This document shows positions 43,353 through 51,624 of a DNA stretch of 64,000 bases, in pieces. The stretch lies in assembly GCF_003719335.1 (NCBI RefSeq), contig NZ_RIAS01000022.1, positions 1 through 64,000 of the forward strand, written 5' to 3'. Origin of the DNA: Paenibacillus amylolyticus. GTDB taxonomy: Bacteria; Bacillota; Bacilli; Paenibacillales; Paenibacillaceae. A program made the position numbers and the translations under genes. The stretch's first letter is position 1. Each line of letters begins with the position of its first letter. The notes beneath the pieces were generated by a model. That model ran no database searches and was not told the origin of the DNA. It saw only the letters and a list, made by a program, of their open reading frames with translations.

Positions 43353-43553
43353 TTGCGCGAAGATAACGGACAACTGACTCAACATAGTGACTTTATTTAT
43401 CATCTGGAACACCACGTGCCTGTACAGGTGTACGACCGTGACACCCATATCGAGATTGGAGTGATTACCCGTTTCGATAGTCAATTTGTCGAAATTGCCG
43501 ATACACTCTTTCACAGACGACGCTTCCGCTTTATTTCCCGCCCGGGATATTAA
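43353..43553 (+). CDS. small conserved-looking protein of unknown function
   Basis: This 66-residue product starts at TTG with AAGGTGAG 6 nt upstream. Its sequence is soluble, with a predicted small beta-barrel character: EHHVPVQVYDRDTHIEIGVI, then TRFDSQFVEIADTLFHRRRF and a conserved-looking FISRPGY end. It is one of very few plus-strand genes in the window, divergent from pth and convergent with prs. A TATAAT at about 43300 may be its -10. A GC-rich hairpin with T-run follows. I do not recognise a function; I believe it is real because of the ribosome binding site and the well-formed ending. Confidence 0.65.
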   Translation: MREDNGQLTQHSDFIYHLEHHVPVQVYDRDTHIEIGVITRFDSQFVEIADTLFHRRRFRFISRPGY

Positions 43554-43572
43554 TGCGCCAGCGCGCTTTTTT
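43554..43572 (+). terminator. likely terminator of the small plus-strand gene
   Basis: GCGC-ca-GCGCGC followed by six T immediately after the stop codon; short stem. Confidence 0.45.
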
Positions 43573-43599
43573 ACCGCACATTAAAAACGGCACGCCGAC

Positions 43600-43639
43600 A
43601 GGGGTTACATTTTCCGTTTAACCGGAAGACGTAACCCCT
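43600..43639 (-). terminator. hairpin downstream of prs
   Basis: AGGGGTTAC (43600-43608) pairs with GTAACCCCT (43631-43639), with an inner CGG/CCG pair. There is no clear T-run on the minus strand, so it may be a terminator or a processing hairpin. Confidence 0.45.
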
Positions 43640-43660
43640 CTACTACTTTATGCAGACATC

Positions 43661-44614
43661 CTATTCAATTTCAAACAGCTTGCTGATTGACAATTCCTCA
43701 TGAACCCGGATGATCGCTTCTCCAAGCAATGGTGCTACTGAGAGCACTTTAAGCTTGCTTGTTGGATTTGCATGTGTAATTGGAATGGTATCCGTCACAA
43801 TGACTTCCTTCAGCGGTGCGTTTTCCAAACGTTCCATCGCAGGGCCAGACAATACCGGGTGAGTACAGCATGCATATACTTCCTTCACGCCGCCTTCCAT
43901 CAGAGCATTCGCTCCCAGTACAATTGTTCCGGCAGTATCAATGATGTCATCAATCAGAATCGCTGTTTTGCCTTCGATATTACCGATAATATTCATAACT
44001 TCGCTGACGTTCGGCTCAGGACGACGTTTGTCGATGATCGCAAGCGGTGCATTCAGGAAGTCAGCCAGTTTACGCGCACGAACCACACCACCGTGGTCAG
44101 GTGACACCACAACCGGGTTTTCAATCTGTTTCGAGCGGAAATATTGAGCCAGAATCGGTACGCCCAGCAGATGATCGACTGGAATGTCGAAGAATCCCTG
44201 AATCTGCATCGCATGCAAATCCATGGCGATTACACGTGTTGCGCCTGCTTTTTCAATCAGGTTGGCAACAAGCTTGGCCGTAATCGGGTCACGTGAACGC
44301 GCTTTGCGATCTTGGCGAGCATAGCCGTAATACGGAATAACAACGTTAATTGTTTTGGCCGATGCACGTTTCAATGCATCAATCATGACCAGCATTTCCA
44401 TCAGATTGTCATTAACCGGCAAGCAAGTTGACTGCACGATATATACGTGGCAACCACGAACACTCTCGGAGAGTTTCACTTGAATCTCGCCATCACTAAA
44501 GCTGGTTGTATGAGATTCACCCATAGGAATCCCGATATAATCAGCAATTTGATGAGCAAGCTTGGGGTTAGAATTGCAAGTAAATATTTTTAATTTCGAG
44601 TCAAAATAAGTCAT
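43661..44614 (-). CDS. prs: ribose-phosphate pyrophosphokinase
   Basis: This 317-residue class I PRPP synthetase uses ATP and ribose 5-phosphate. SRDPITAKLVANLIEKAGAT, DLHAMQIQGFFDIPVDHLLG (metal-binding His) and the PRPP loop LIDDIIDTAGTIV are intact. It provides PRPP to purine, pyrimidine, His, Trp and NAD routes, including hpt and nadC in this window. It follows glmU by 99 bp; that spacer has a CCTCCC/GGGAGG hairpin. Confidence 0.98.
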   Translation of the reverse strand: MTYFDSKLKIFTCNSNPKLAHQIADYIGIPMGESHTTSFSDGEIQVKLSESVRGCHVYIVQSTCLPVNDNLMEMLVMIDALKRASAKTINVVIPYYGYARQDRKARSRDPITAKLVANLIEKAGATRVIAMDLHAMQIQGFFDIPVDHLLGVPILAQYFRSKQIENPVVVSPDHGGVVRARKLADFLNAPLAIIDKRRPEPNVSEVMNIIGNIEGKTAILIDDIIDTAGTIVLGANALMEGGVKEVYACCTHPVLSGPAMERLENAPLKEVIVTDTIPITHANPTSKLKVLSVAPLLGEAIIRVHEELSISKLFEIE

Positions 44615-44713
44615 AAAATAAAAACCCTCCGTGCTGGTTCATTGGAATCTATAAGCGTCTGCGACATGTCGGCACCTCCCTGGTAGCGGGAGGCAATTGG
44701 TTATCAAAACCCC

Positions 44714-46114
44714 TTATTCGGGTTTAGCGTTTTGTTTCTTAGCTTTTGCACGTCCGCGGATTTTCTCCGCATAACCTGCTTTGTTTTCCTGACGTGGACG
44801 AGCAATCGCCAGATCATTCTCAGGAACTGAATGTGTTACGGTGGAGCCTGCAACGACATAAGCGCCTTTTCCAACCGTGATCGGTGCAATCAAATTAACG
44901 TTGCTACCTACAAAAGCATCATCTTCAATGGTTGTTACAGCCTTATTATATCCATCATAATTGACCGTTATTGCCCCGCAACCAACATTTACGTTCTTAC
45001 CTACCTGTGCATCCCCGATATAACTGAGATGTGACACTTTAGATCCTTCATCAATTGTAGCATTTTTCACTTCAACAAAGTCACCAATTTTTACGTTACG
45101 ACCTAACTTGGTGCCAGGGCGCAGATTGGCAAAAGGACCTACGGTTGCATCAGGGCCAACTTCTGCCTTGGAAAGCACCGAATGTTTAATCGCGGCACCA
45201 TCTTGGATGATACTGTCTTCAATATCTGCATGAGGACCGATATGACATGCTTCGCCAATGGAAGTAGTGCCTTTAAGAACGGTTCCCGGATACAGTACGG
45301 TATCTGATCCAATCGTAACATCTGCTCCGATATATGTCGATGAAGGATCAATAATCGTTACCCCATTCAACATATGGCGGACAGCCAGACGTTCGCGCAT
45401 ATATGCTTCTGCTTGTGAAAGGGCAAGTCTGTCATTAACTCCGATGGATTCCGCGATATCGTCAGACATATAAGCTTCGACGACTTCACCCTCGCTCTTG
45501 AAAATGCCAACAACGTCTGTCAGATAATACTCACCCTGAGCGTTCTGGTTTGTTACCTTCTCCAGTGCCGCAAACAGCTTTGCATTATCAAAGCAATACG
45601 TGCCTGTATTAATTTCCTTTACGGCATCCTCTTGCGGTGTGCAATCCTTTTGTTCAACGATTCGCTGTACAGAACCATCTTCCCCGCGGATCACGCGTCC
45701 GTATCCCTTAGGATTATCGAGCTCAGCTGTAAGTACTGTAGCAGCTGCGCCGCTTTCCTCATGCAGCTTCATCAGGCCTTCCAACGTTTCGCTGGTAACG
45801 AGAGGTGTATCGCCACAGACTACAATCGTTGACCCATGTTCATTGCCGAGCAGGGATTTGACCTGTTTCACGGCATGACCTGTACCGAGCTGTTCCGCTT
45901 GAAGTGCGTACTCTGCTCTGGAACCTAAAAATGACTGCACCGCTTCGGCCCCATGTCCGACAACAACTACGCTGCGTTCAACGCCTGCGCGAAGTGCTGC
46001 ATCCAGCACATGTCCGACCATCGGTTTACCGCATACGGGATGCAGTACTTTGTACAATTTGGATTTCATTCGTTTGCCCTGCCCTGCGGCTAGAACAATT
46101 GCCATGCGTTTCAA
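44714..46114 (-). CDS. glmU: bifunctional UDP-N-acetylglucosamine pyrophosphorylase / glucosamine-1-phosphate acetyltransferase
   Basis: This 466-residue enzyme makes UDP-GlcNAc for the cell wall. The N-terminal uridyltransferase has VLAAGQGKRMKSKLYKVLHP (residues 7-26) and VVCGDTPLV. The C-terminal left-handed beta-helix has hexapeptide repeats and the catalytic region NVNVGCGAITVNYDGYNKAV. The start is TTG at 46114 with AGGAGG 9 nt upstream. glmU-prs adjacency matches B. subtilis (gcaD-prs). Confidence 0.97.
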   Translation of the reverse strand: MKRMAIVLAAGQGKRMKSKLYKVLHPVCGKPMVGHVLDAALRAGVERSVVVVGHGAEAVQSFLGSRAEYALQAEQLGTGHAVKQVKSLLGNEHGSTIVVCGDTPLVTSETLEGLMKLHEESGAAATVLTAELDNPKGYGRVIRGEDGSVQRIVEQKDCTPQEDAVKEINTGTYCFDNAKLFAALEKVTNQNAQGEYYLTDVVGIFKSEGEVVEAYMSDDIAESIGVNDRLALSQAEAYMRERLAVRHMLNGVTIIDPSSTYIGADVTIGSDTVLYPGTVLKGTTSIGEACHIGPHADIEDSIIQDGAAIKHSVLSKAEVGPDATVGPFANLRPGTKLGRNVKIGDFVEVKNATIDEGSKVSHLSYIGDAQVGKNVNVGCGAITVNYDGYNKAVTTIEDDAFVGSNVNLIAPITVGKGAYVVAGSTVTHSVPENDLAIARPRQENKAGYAEKIRGRAKAKKQNAKPE

Positions 46115-46460
46115 AATTAACGACCTCCTGTTCTGAAAACCCCATTGAATACCTTACACATTCATCTCCAATGAGAATCATTCAGCCGGCTTCAAGCCGG
46201 TCTTGTTCATCGCCTGCTGTCTCTTGTAATCACGCGTAACAACATAGTCACGAGTGTATCATGACCTCATAAGTAACGCCGTGTACCTGCGAGCTTAACT
46301 GAATCCCAACGATTCCTAAGATGCCGCTCTGCTACCGAACGCAGGATGCGCTCCGGTTCTCTCTTGAATAAACTCAATACTGAATATATCTTATTCCGAT
46401 CAAAAAGAAAAGAGAGCCATAAGACATGGCTCTCTTTTCCTTCGAACCCCAATAATGTTC
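46115..46460. other. 346-bp gap between spoVG and glmU
   Basis: It contains the spoVG terminator (46402-46440) and a CCGGCT/AGCCGG hairpin near 46192-46205 that would be in the glmU leader. A 61-codon frame at 46267-46452 overlaps the terminator and lacks a ribosome binding site, so it is not called. No clear glmU promoter was found. Confidence 0.4.
46402..46440 (-). terminator. terminator of spoVG
   Basis: Minus strand AAAGAGAGCCatgtcttatGGCTCTCTTTTC followed by T-rich sequence. Confidence 0.85.
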
Positions 46461-46745
46461 TCAGGCACCTTCTTCAATGACTTCTTCCTCAGTAGCTGCA
46501 CGATCGTACTCAGTTAATACTGCTGCCTGAATCTTCTCACGCGTACCAGAAGAGATCGGGTGGGCGATATCACGGAACTCTCCGTCAGGAGTCCGCTTGC
46601 TCGGCATTGCAACAAACATTCCGTTGTTACCATCGATGACACGAATGTCATGAACGACGAATTCGTTATCGATGGTAATGGATGCGATAGCTTTCATTCT
46701 CCCTTCCGAGTTAACGCGGCGGAGTCTGACATCCGTAATTTGCAT
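46461..46745 (-). CDS. spoVG: RNA/DNA-binding regulator SpoVG
   Basis: This 94-residue protein matches SpoVG nearly end to end (MQITDVRLRRVNSEGRMKAI; IRVIDGNNGMFVAMPSKRTP; DGEFRDIAHPI). It affects septation at sporulation and gene expression in many Firmicutes. The start at 46745 has AAGGTGGTGA 8 nt upstream; two GTG codons earlier are too close to it. A sigma-H-type promoter is visible 40-70 bp upstream. The yabJ gene that normally precedes spoVG in B. subtilis is absent. Confidence 0.97.
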   Translation of the reverse strand: MQITDVRLRRVNSEGRMKAIASITIDNEFVVHDIRVIDGNNGMFVAMPSKRTPDGEFRDIAHPISSGTREKIQAAVLTEYDRAATEEEVIEEGA

Positions 46746-46784
46746 GTGTGTGTTCACCACCTTTTTCCATCAGAACTTGGTGTA

Positions 46785-46814
46785 TAATTCCACACAGCCT
46801 ATACGAACTCCTTC
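46785..46814 (-). promoter_or_regulatory. sigma-H-type promoter of spoVG
   Basis: Minus strand -35 GAAGGAGTT (46806-46814), 12 bp, -10 GTGGAATTA (46785-46793). The -10 is identical in its core to the classical B. subtilis spoVG promoter. AT-rich sequence lies upstream. Confidence 0.75.
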
Positions 46815-46933
46815 TTTTCACGACCATAAAAATATCCTAATTTCAGGAATTTTTTTATTTAATACACAATTCGACAACGTTAGTGCCAGGTCGATGGAAA
46901 AGAACCTTTCCCGACATGTAATTCGTCATTATT

Positions 46934-47761
46934 CTACAGGTCAAAATAGTTACCCGGCGAGACAGAAATGTGTCTGCTCTTGGCATCAACCGCTGTCAGC
47001 TTCGCGAGAGATACATAATCCGTCAGCAGACGCTCCTCAGAATCTACGGAACCGGATTCCACCAACACGCCAACTCCCGCCACCGTTGCATTAAACTCCG
47101 CAAGCAGATCAATCATGCCTTGAACGGTACCCCCGGCTTTCATAAAATCATCCACGATCAGTACACGGGAATGTTCTTTCATCGCCCGGCGAGATAGGGA
47201 CATGGTATGCAGACTTTTGTGCGATCCCGATACATAATTAATACTTACGGCCGATCCTTCCGTAGCCTGATGGTCCCTGCGAACGAGTACAACAGGAAGG
47301 TTAAGCTGGGCTCCAGTCGCATAGGCTAGCGGGATGCCTTTGGTTTCCACCGTCATGACTACATCAATATTCATATCGCCAAAAGCCGTTGCGAAGATTT
47401 TGCCAGCTTCATTCATCAGGGCCGGCTGTCCAAGAAGATCTGACATATACAGATACCCTCCTGGTAAAATCCGATCCGGCTGCGCAAGCTGTGTAGACAG
47501 CCGCTCAGCAAAAGCAAGAGCATGTTCTTCCGATACTTTCGGAATCCACTTCACTCCACCAGCAGCCCCTGCCAGCGTATGCAGTTCTCCCGACCCACCT
47601 TCTTCGAACACTTCCTTGATAATAGCCAGGTCTTCACTGATGGACGACTTGGCAGCACCATAACGTTCGGCAAATGTGGTGAGCGGAATCACCGTATGTG
47701 GTCTGGATAACAAGTATTGCGTCATTTCAACCAGCCTTGCGCTTCGTTTTAACTTCTTCAC
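46934..47761 (-). CDS. purR: pur operon repressor PurR
   Basis: This 275-residue Gram-positive PurR has an N-terminal winged helix (residues 1-73; RSARLVEMTQYLLSRPHTVI). Its C-terminal PRPP-binding phosphoribosyltransferase-like domain carries VLIVDDFMKAGGTVQGM. PRPP binding should release DNA and derepress purine genes. The start is GTG at 47761 with GAGGATGGA upstream. It lies between ispE and spoVG as in B. subtilis. Confidence 0.97.
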   Translation of the reverse strand: MKKLKRSARLVEMTQYLLSRPHTVIPLTTFAERYGAAKSSISEDLAIIKEVFEEGGSGELHTLAGAAGGVKWIPKVSEEHALAFAERLSTQLAQPDRILPGGYLYMSDLLGQPALMNEAGKIFATAFGDMNIDVVMTVETKGIPLAYATGAQLNLPVVLVRRDHQATEGSAVSINYVSGSHKSLHTMSLSRRAMKEHSRVLIVDDFMKAGGTVQGMIDLLAEFNATVAGVGVLVESGSVDSEERLLTDYVSLAKLTAVDAKSRHISVSPGNYFDL

Positions 47762-47858
47762 AGAAATCCATCCTCACGATCACGGAAACATCCAAATCCG
47801 AATAATTATTTAAAAATATACCACCTTTATACGTGTTTGTACATTATAAATAGTAAAT

Positions 47859-48722
47859 TTACGTTAACAACCGTACAGCGTATACCTCTTTGCAGAACCC
47901 CCGAAGTCCGTTATAAATACGTGCCACTTTGGCTTCTTTGGACACAAGTCCAAATACCGTTGGCCCACTGCCAGACATCAACACTCCGTCTGCTCCAAGA
48001 CGAATCATCGCTTCCTTGAGATGTTGCACTTCCGGGTACAGCTTGAGCGTCACATCCTCCAGCACATTGCCTAGCTGACGGCAGACCTCTGTAAAGGATT
48101 GACTGCGAATAGCCTGCTCCATTCGGGATGCACTTGGATGCCGAACAATCTTGTCGCTGCGGAATCGTCCATATACATCTGCTGTAGACACATTGATTGG
48201 AGGTTTAGCTAAAATAACCCAGCATTGAGGCGGGTTCGGAATCGGGGTTAACTTCTCCCCACGCCCGGTTGCCAGTGCAGTGCCGCCTGTAATACAGAAC
48301 GGAACATCCGAGCCCAGTTCTGCACCCAGTTCTTGCAACTCCTGATCCGGTATATTAAGCTGCCATAGACGGTCTAGTCCACGCAACGTTGCGGCTGCAT
48401 CACTGCTTCCGCCAGCAAGGCCAGCAGCAACCGGAATTTTTTTGTCCAGATGAATGTGGACCCCTGTGCGTACGTTATAACGTTCCTTAATCAGTCTTGC
48501 CGCCTGAAAAGCCAGATTCTTCTCATCCAACGGGATATAACCGGCCTGGCTAGAGATGACAATCGTATCTCGAGGAAGTTCCGACATCTCCAGTCGATCA
48601 GCCAGATCAACCATCGTCATGATCATTTCAACTTCATGAAATCCATCACTTCTTTTATGTAGAACATCCAACATCAAATTAATTTTAGCAGGCGCTTTTT
48701 CGTAAATTTTCAAGACGTTCAC
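47859..48722 (-). CDS. ispE: 4-diphosphocytidyl-2-C-methyl-D-erythritol kinase
   Basis: This 287-residue GHMP kinase of the MEP isoprenoid pathway has EKAPAKINLMLDVLHKRSDG near the N terminus and the phosphate loop PVAAGLAGGSSDAAATLRGL (about 96-115). MSGSGPTVFGLV near the C terminus completes the fold. The start is GTG at 48722 after AGGTGAGG. Order sspF-ispE-purR is conserved. Confidence 0.96.
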   Translation of the reverse strand: MNVLKIYEKAPAKINLMLDVLHKRSDGFHEVEMIMTMVDLADRLEMSELPRDTIVISSQAGYIPLDEKNLAFQAARLIKERYNVRTGVHIHLDKKIPVAAGLAGGSSDAAATLRGLDRLWQLNIPDQELQELGAELGSDVPFCITGGTALATGRGEKLTPIPNPPQCWVILAKPPINVSTADVYGRFRSDKIVRHPSASRMEQAIRSQSFTEVCRQLGNVLEDVTLKLYPEVQHLKEAMIRLGADGVLMSGSGPTVFGLVSKEAKVARIYNGLRGFCKEVYAVRLLT

Positions 48723-48805
48723 CCGTCCTCACCTTTTCCCTAAGACAACTTAACATATTATATCAAAATGGGGCTGTCAAGTCATTTGTATTCCACATCT
48801 ATGGG

Positions 48806-48840
48806 GAAAAAGCGGGGTGATTCCTGAGAATTGCCCCGCT
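48806..48840 (-). terminator. terminator of sspF
   Basis: Minus strand AGCGGGG-loop-CCCCGCTTTTTCC, 22 bp after the sspF stop. Confidence 0.85.
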
Positions 48841-48861
48841 CTCCAATCTGGATGAACCCGA

Positions 48862-49038
48862 TTATGATTTACGCGCTGCTTGCTCAGCCATTTGAATAGC
48901 TCGTTTCACCATGTTACCGGCATCCTTGGCTTTAATACCGCCCCATCCTTCTTGTTGAACGGTATCGTAGAATCCCAAATCCTTAGCCAGTTCATACTTC
49001 AGTTCCTCCGACATGACACTTCTTCTTCTCCGACTCAT
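48862..49038 (-). CDS. sspF: small acid-soluble spore protein, alpha/beta-type family (SspF)
   Basis: This 58-residue protein begins MSRRRRSVMSEELKYELAKD and continues LGFYDTVQQEGWGGIKAKDA, the SASP motif region. It binds DNA in the spore. GGAGGATGG lies just before the ATG at 49038. The position between veg and ispE is that of B. subtilis sspF. A sigma-G-type promoter is visible 120 bp upstream. Confidence 0.93.
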   Translation of the reverse strand: MSRRRRSVMSEELKYELAKDLGFYDTVQQEGWGGIKAKDAGNMVKRAIQMAEQAARKS

Positions 49039-49159
49039 GAACCATCCTCCTCCATATCTTATTCAAGACACTATGAGTCCCGGCGATTCGAGATTGTTCA
49101 TCCCAAGTCTTGGTTCAACTCCCTGCCTTGACAGTGAGCCTCCCCCTGACTTGTTCACA

Positions 49160-49190
49160 TAGTATGCCGCCTGCATTCCGTAGTCATTCC
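49160..49190 (-). promoter_or_regulatory. sigma-G-type promoter of sspF
   Basis: Minus strand -10 CATACTA (49160-49166) is a perfect match; -35 GGAATG (49185-49190) at 18 bp matches the TGAATA consensus at four of six positions. Late forespore expression fits SspF. Confidence 0.5.
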
Positions 49191-49244
49191 TGCATATGTA
49201 TGGTTCCATGCTTGTGAGAAACTGAATGTGTATTAAAACAATAC

Positions 49245-49276
49245 AAAAAAGCGACCCACCTAATAGGTGAATCGCC
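49245..49276 (-). terminator. terminator of veg
   Basis: Minus strand GCGATTCACC-tatta-GGTGGGTCGCTTTTTT. Confidence 0.9.
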
Positions 49277-49289
49277 TGTAAACCAATGC

Positions 49290-49565
49290 TTACGTCTCCA
49301 TGTTGTAAGAGCTAGTCTCACTGCCCGGGTCAAAGACCATGACTTCCACAGACTCCGTAAGTATATCCGCATAGCTGTATGATACTCGCTTGAAGGTTTC
49401 TTGTTCCTCATCAAGCTTTACAATAAAAACAGAAGGGTACGTTTCTTCCAATACACCCGTACGCTCAATCGTCTTACGGCGGCCACCATTAGCCCGCAGC
49501 GTAATTTTCTGACCAATATGTGCATCGAGATTGCGTTTGATATCCAACAGCGTGTTTTTAGCCAT
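49290..49565 (-). CDS. veg: Veg protein (biofilm-stimulating, DUF1021)
   Basis: This 91-residue protein has the Veg signature LLDIKRNLDAHIGQKITLRA with NGGRRKTIERTGVLEETYPS following. In B. subtilis Veg is highly expressed and promotes biofilm matrix gene expression. Two near-consensus sigma-A promoters lie just upstream, in keeping with strong expression. The protein is slightly longer than B. subtilis Veg, with an extra C-terminal tail (DPGSETSSYNMET). Confidence 0.95.
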   Translation of the reverse strand: MAKNTLLDIKRNLDAHIGQKITLRANGGRRKTIERTGVLEETYPSVFIVKLDEEQETFKRVSYSYADILTESVEVMVFDPGSETSSYNMET

Positions 49566-49593
49566 TGTGGACGTCCACCTCTTTTCTTGTCCA

Positions 49594-49665
49594 TTATACT
49601 GTATTTTACAGTCAATGTCAAATCAAAACTAAATATTATATCAGCACTAAAAAGTCGTTGTCAAT
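49594..49665 (-). promoter_or_regulatory. two tandem near-perfect sigma-A promoters of veg
   Basis: Downstream promoter: TTGACA (49617-49622), 17 bp, TATAAT (49594-49599). Upstream promoter: TTGACA (49660-49665), 18 bp, TATAAT (49636-49641) with an extended TG. Both -35 and -10 hexamers are perfect consensus. Confidence 0.85.
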
Positions 49666-49681
49666 GAATTTTTTCGCAAAA

Positions 49682-49709
49682 CAAAAAAGCCCTTTTCAGG
49701 GCCTTTTTC
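49682..49709 (-). terminator. terminator of yabG
   Basis: Minus strand AAAAAGGCCCT-gaa-AAGGGCTTTTTT. Confidence 0.9.
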
Positions 49710-49763
49710 GAATCGCAATGTGAATTTCACATGACTTCATTATTGTGTTGCCACAGGACTAAA

Positions 49764-50660
49764 TCATACTGCGGATGGATTCACTTTTAGTGTAGATAAA
49801 TCGTTAAGTCCCGGCACCCCTACCCGGTAACTTCCCTTCGTTTCCACACCGCCAACACCTTGGATGCCGCTAATCGTGTTATGCAGCACATCATTCATGT
49901 TTACGGTATCACGAACAGACGTGAAAGAGGCCTTAGCAGCCACGTAGACCGGATCAAGTGCATGGATGAGAATTCGCCCTGGCGAACTAGCAAAGTTCGC
50001 ACCCGCACGTAGCAGTGCTTCAAAGTGAGACTGACATGCTCCTGCAATAATCGTCAGTGCATCCAAATGACGCTCGTATTGCCTTGCAACCTGAATAGCC
50101 GCGACAAAGTTTTGTGAATTTTTATAGCTACCCAGACTGTAGAGGTCATAGGGCTGGCGTGTCCTTAACACACCGTCATGACCAGTAATCACAACGATGT
50201 CTGGACGGACTTTGGGCAACAGGCGATATAACGTATCAGCCATCGCTGACTCATGTACATACTGTCCTTCTGCAGGAACACGAAGCTGTTCATACAGGTT
50301 CATGCTTTTCTTCAGATAATTCGGGTCACCGTCCAAATGCAGTACCTTGCCGGGCATTTCAAAATAGGCAGGTTCTTGCTGTGCAGTCCATTCTTGCATC
50401 AGACCTTCCCGGTTACGCTCAGCCTGCTCCATGCGGTTCTGCTGCAAGCGTGAGAGCGTCTGATGAGCTTTGATATGTGCCTGGCGTGTCTTTGCGCTCT
50501 GTGGTTCATAAGGAACCTGTATCAAATCGTTCACCGGGGAGTCTGCCAGCAACCGGAACTCGGTCCCTTTAATGACCGCAGCATCCGACTGGAGTCCTTC
50601 TACCCGGAAAGTCACATCGCCGCCGTATGACTTCCGAACGACCAAGTCTCCGATATTCAT
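49764..50660 (-). CDS. yabG: sporulation-specific protease YabG
   Basis: This 298-residue protein processes spore coat proteins in B. subtilis and is made under sigma-K. It contains FEMPGKVLHLDGDPNYLKKS, VVITGHDGVL, SKNF-like YKNSQNFVAAI and the catalytic-type segment IIAGACQSHFEALLRAGANF with the conserved Cys and His. The start at 50660 has AGAGGTG 9 nt upstream. It is placed between rsmA and veg as usual. Confidence 0.95.
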   Translation of the reverse strand: MNIGDLVVRKSYGGDVTFRVEGLQSDAAVIKGTEFRLLADSPVNDLIQVPYEPQSAKTRQAHIKAHQTLSRLQQNRMEQAERNREGLMQEWTAQQEPAYFEMPGKVLHLDGDPNYLKKSMNLYEQLRVPAEGQYVHESAMADTLYRLLPKVRPDIVVITGHDGVLRTRQPYDLYSLGSYKNSQNFVAAIQVARQYERHLDALTIIAGACQSHFEALLRAGANFASSPGRILIHALDPVYVAAKASFTSVRDTVNMNDVLHNTISGIQGVGGVETKGSYRVGVPGLNDLSTLKVNPSAV

Positions 50661-50717
50661 CACCATTATCACCTCTACCCCATCGTATGGGCAGAGACCC
50701 GGATTGGTTCATTGAAA

Positions 50718-51620
50718 TTAAAGCTCGCCGCGAACCCCAGCTTCCCACATCACGGTGCTAAGGGTTGCATACTCCTGTAGACTCAATGTCTCACCACGCC
50801 GCGAAGGCTGAATGCCTGCCTGCTCTAATAGGTGATCTGCCTGTTCTCTGTTCTCCTTAGTGAAGAAGCGAGCTTTGAGATTATTGGAGATTGTTTTTCT
50901 CCGCTGGGCAAAAGAAGCCTGTACCACCTCAAAATAGTGTGCTTCGTTCGGAACCTGCACTGGGGGTTGCTCACGCACCTTCAGCTTAATTACTGCAGAC
51001 TCTACATTCGGCTGTGGGATAAATACCGTAGGCGGCACCACACAGACCATTTCGGGCATACTGTAGTACTGCACGGCGATGCTCAAGCTGCCATAATCTT
51101 TGGAACCTGGTGCAGCCGCCATTCGCTCGGCTACTTCCTTCTGTATCATGACCACAATGCTATCCACTGGCAACTTTTCTTCCAAAAGCTTCATCATGAT
51201 CGGAGTCGTTACATAATAGGGCAAGTTCGCTACTACGCTTACCTTATCAACGGAGGCAAAGTCCGTGGCAAATAGTTCTGCCAGATCCAGCTTGAGTACA
51301 TCTCCATGGTGAACGCGCACGTTAGGGTACGGTTCCATCACTTCTCCAAGAATCGGTAACAGGCGCTGGTCAATCTCAACAGCTGTAACAGGGCCCGCTA
51401 TACGCGCAAGACGCTCCGTAAGTGCTCCAATACCCGGACCAATCTCCAGCGCTCCCTTAGACTCGTCCAAGTCAGCTGCGCCTACGATTTTGTTCAATAT
51501 ATTTTGATCGATCAAGAAGTTCTGACCCAGACTTTTCTTGAAGGAGAATCCATGCTTTTGAATAATTTCTTTGGTACGTTTGGGTGTCGCTATTTCAATG
51601 GTTTGCTCCATATCCTTCAT
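50718..51620 (-). CDS. rsmA: 16S rRNA (adenine1518-N6/adenine1519-N6)-dimethyltransferase
   Basis: This 300-residue KsgA-type enzyme dimethylates two adjacent adenines in the 3' helix of 16S rRNA. SLGQNFLIDQNIL, the SAM motif ALEIGPGIGALTE, VHHGDVLKLDL and the catalytic VANLPYYVTTPI are intact; YFEVVQASFAQRRKTISNNL is also typical. The start at 51620 lies 4 nt after rnmV. rnmV and rsmA form a conserved pair. Confidence 0.97.
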   Translation of the reverse strand: MKDMEQTIEIATPKRTKEIIQKHGFSFKKSLGQNFLIDQNILNKIVGAADLDESKGALEIGPGIGALTERLARIAGPVTAVEIDQRLLPILGEVMEPYPNVRVHHGDVLKLDLAELFATDFASVDKVSVVANLPYYVTTPIMMKLLEEKLPVDSIVVMIQKEVAERMAAAPGSKDYGSLSIAVQYYSMPEMVCVVPPTVFIPQPNVESAVIKLKVREQPPVQVPNEAHYFEVVQASFAQRRKTISNNLKARFFTKENREQADHLLEQAGIQPSRRGETLSLQEYATLSTVMWEAGVRGEL

Positions 51621-51624
51621 ATGC

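Noticed and set aside
46267..46452. 61-codon minus-strand frame between spoVG and glmU
   Set aside because: It overlaps the spoVG terminator and has no ribosome binding site.
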